A stretch of DNA of 64,000 nucleotides, taken from the NCBI RefSeq assembly GCF_021462225.1, contig NC_061797.1, forward strand, positions 2,721,001 through 2,785,000. Direction: 5' to 3'. The notes under the pieces were generated by a model. The model ran no database searches, was not told where the DNA came from, and saw nothing but the letters and a program-made list of their open reading frames with translations. Every line of letters starts with the position of its first letter. The stretch's first letter is position 1. Source of the stretch: Girardinichthys multiradiatus (Eukaryota; Chordata; Actinopteri; Cyprinodontiformes; Goodeidae). Made by a program: the position numbers and the translations under genes. Positions 63,865-64,000 of the stretch are shown here, piece by piece.

Positions 63865-64000
63865 AGATCCTGAAATAGTAGAAGGATCAGTTCTGATAGG
63901 ACATGACTCAAATTTATGTCTGTTGATTAAAGCACATAAAACAGATATAATAGGTTCGCAACCTACTGTCTTCCCAAGGAAATAAGGTGTACTTTCCTCC

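Larger units (their letters stand above)
63270..64000 (-). mobile_element. Endogenous retrovirus 2 (minus), 3' end only, nested in ERV1 gag
   Basis: It has the same orientation as ERV1. A 3' LTR (about 63270-63658), a purine-rich tract (agaagaagggagtg on the minus strand) and an env TM fragment are visible; the rest is outside the window. Confidence 0.75.

Overview
The window is eukaryotic and almost certainly from a teleost fish. It contains a spliced vertebrate BAX-type gene on the minus strand, and its transposon mix is typical of bony fish: several Tc1/IS630 families, PIF/Harbinger, Ty3/gypsy, Ty1/copia, endogenous retroviruses (ERVs), and RTE, CR1/L2 and I-clade LINEs. No bacterial-style operon, rRNA, tRNA or CRISPR array was found. 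Only one host gene is certain. Five coding exons of a bax-like pro-apoptotic gene lie at 29546-14471 (minus). They have good splice sites and matching phases. The first coding exon was not found, and the introns are full of transposable elements (TEs).

Layout. 1-3324: a gag-like relic and an internally deleted Ty3/gypsy element whose pol tail runs straight into a Tc1 copy (family A, copy 1, to 4549). 4564-11480: a broken copia element (6174-9870, minus) bounded by two full-length Tc1 copies of family B. Both are exactly 1610 bp and each has an open 334-codon transposase gene. 11481-14470: no gene, probably bax 3' UTR or downstream sequence. 14471-29546: bax exons, with LINE 3' ends, an RTE LINE, Tc1 family A copy 2 (with an 81-bp insertion) and a 1.7-kb long-inverted-repeat element in the introns. 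29647-34115: three further IS630/Tc1-type elements around (TA)n tracts. 34283-36055 and 40571-41288: two foldback elements without genes that share a 39-bp core. 36967-38435: Tc1 family A copy 3, carrying a captured piece of gypsy pol. 38470-39050: a short satellite.

41633-47488 is a complete copia retrotransposon with long terminal repeats (LTRs), a primer-binding site (PBS), a polypurine tract (PPT) and a 5-bp target duplication. A 1.39-kb solo LTR sits in its integrase gene. 47941-56412 is a large PIF/Harbinger transposon whose ends are arrays of 20-21-bp tandem repeats. It encodes a spliced transposase and a convergently transcribed, spliced Myb/SANT-like partner, and it has received an I-clade LINE (about 48.4-52.74 kb). 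The 24.35-26.05 kb element in the bax intron is a non-autonomous relative of it. 57792-64000 holds two nested minus-strand ERVs. ERV1 has gag NC, protease, RT and RNase H, a damaged integrase and a 3' LTR, and is itself split by a solo LTR. ERV2 enters ERV1's gag and shows only its 3' LTR and a truncated env TM.

The most unusual signals are the Tc1 elements that carry and appear to have moved a gypsy pol fragment, and the Harbinger family whose terminal inverted repeats (TIRs) are tandem arrays. The foldback family recognisable only by a conserved core is the third. All calls rest on reading the sequence; no database search was run.
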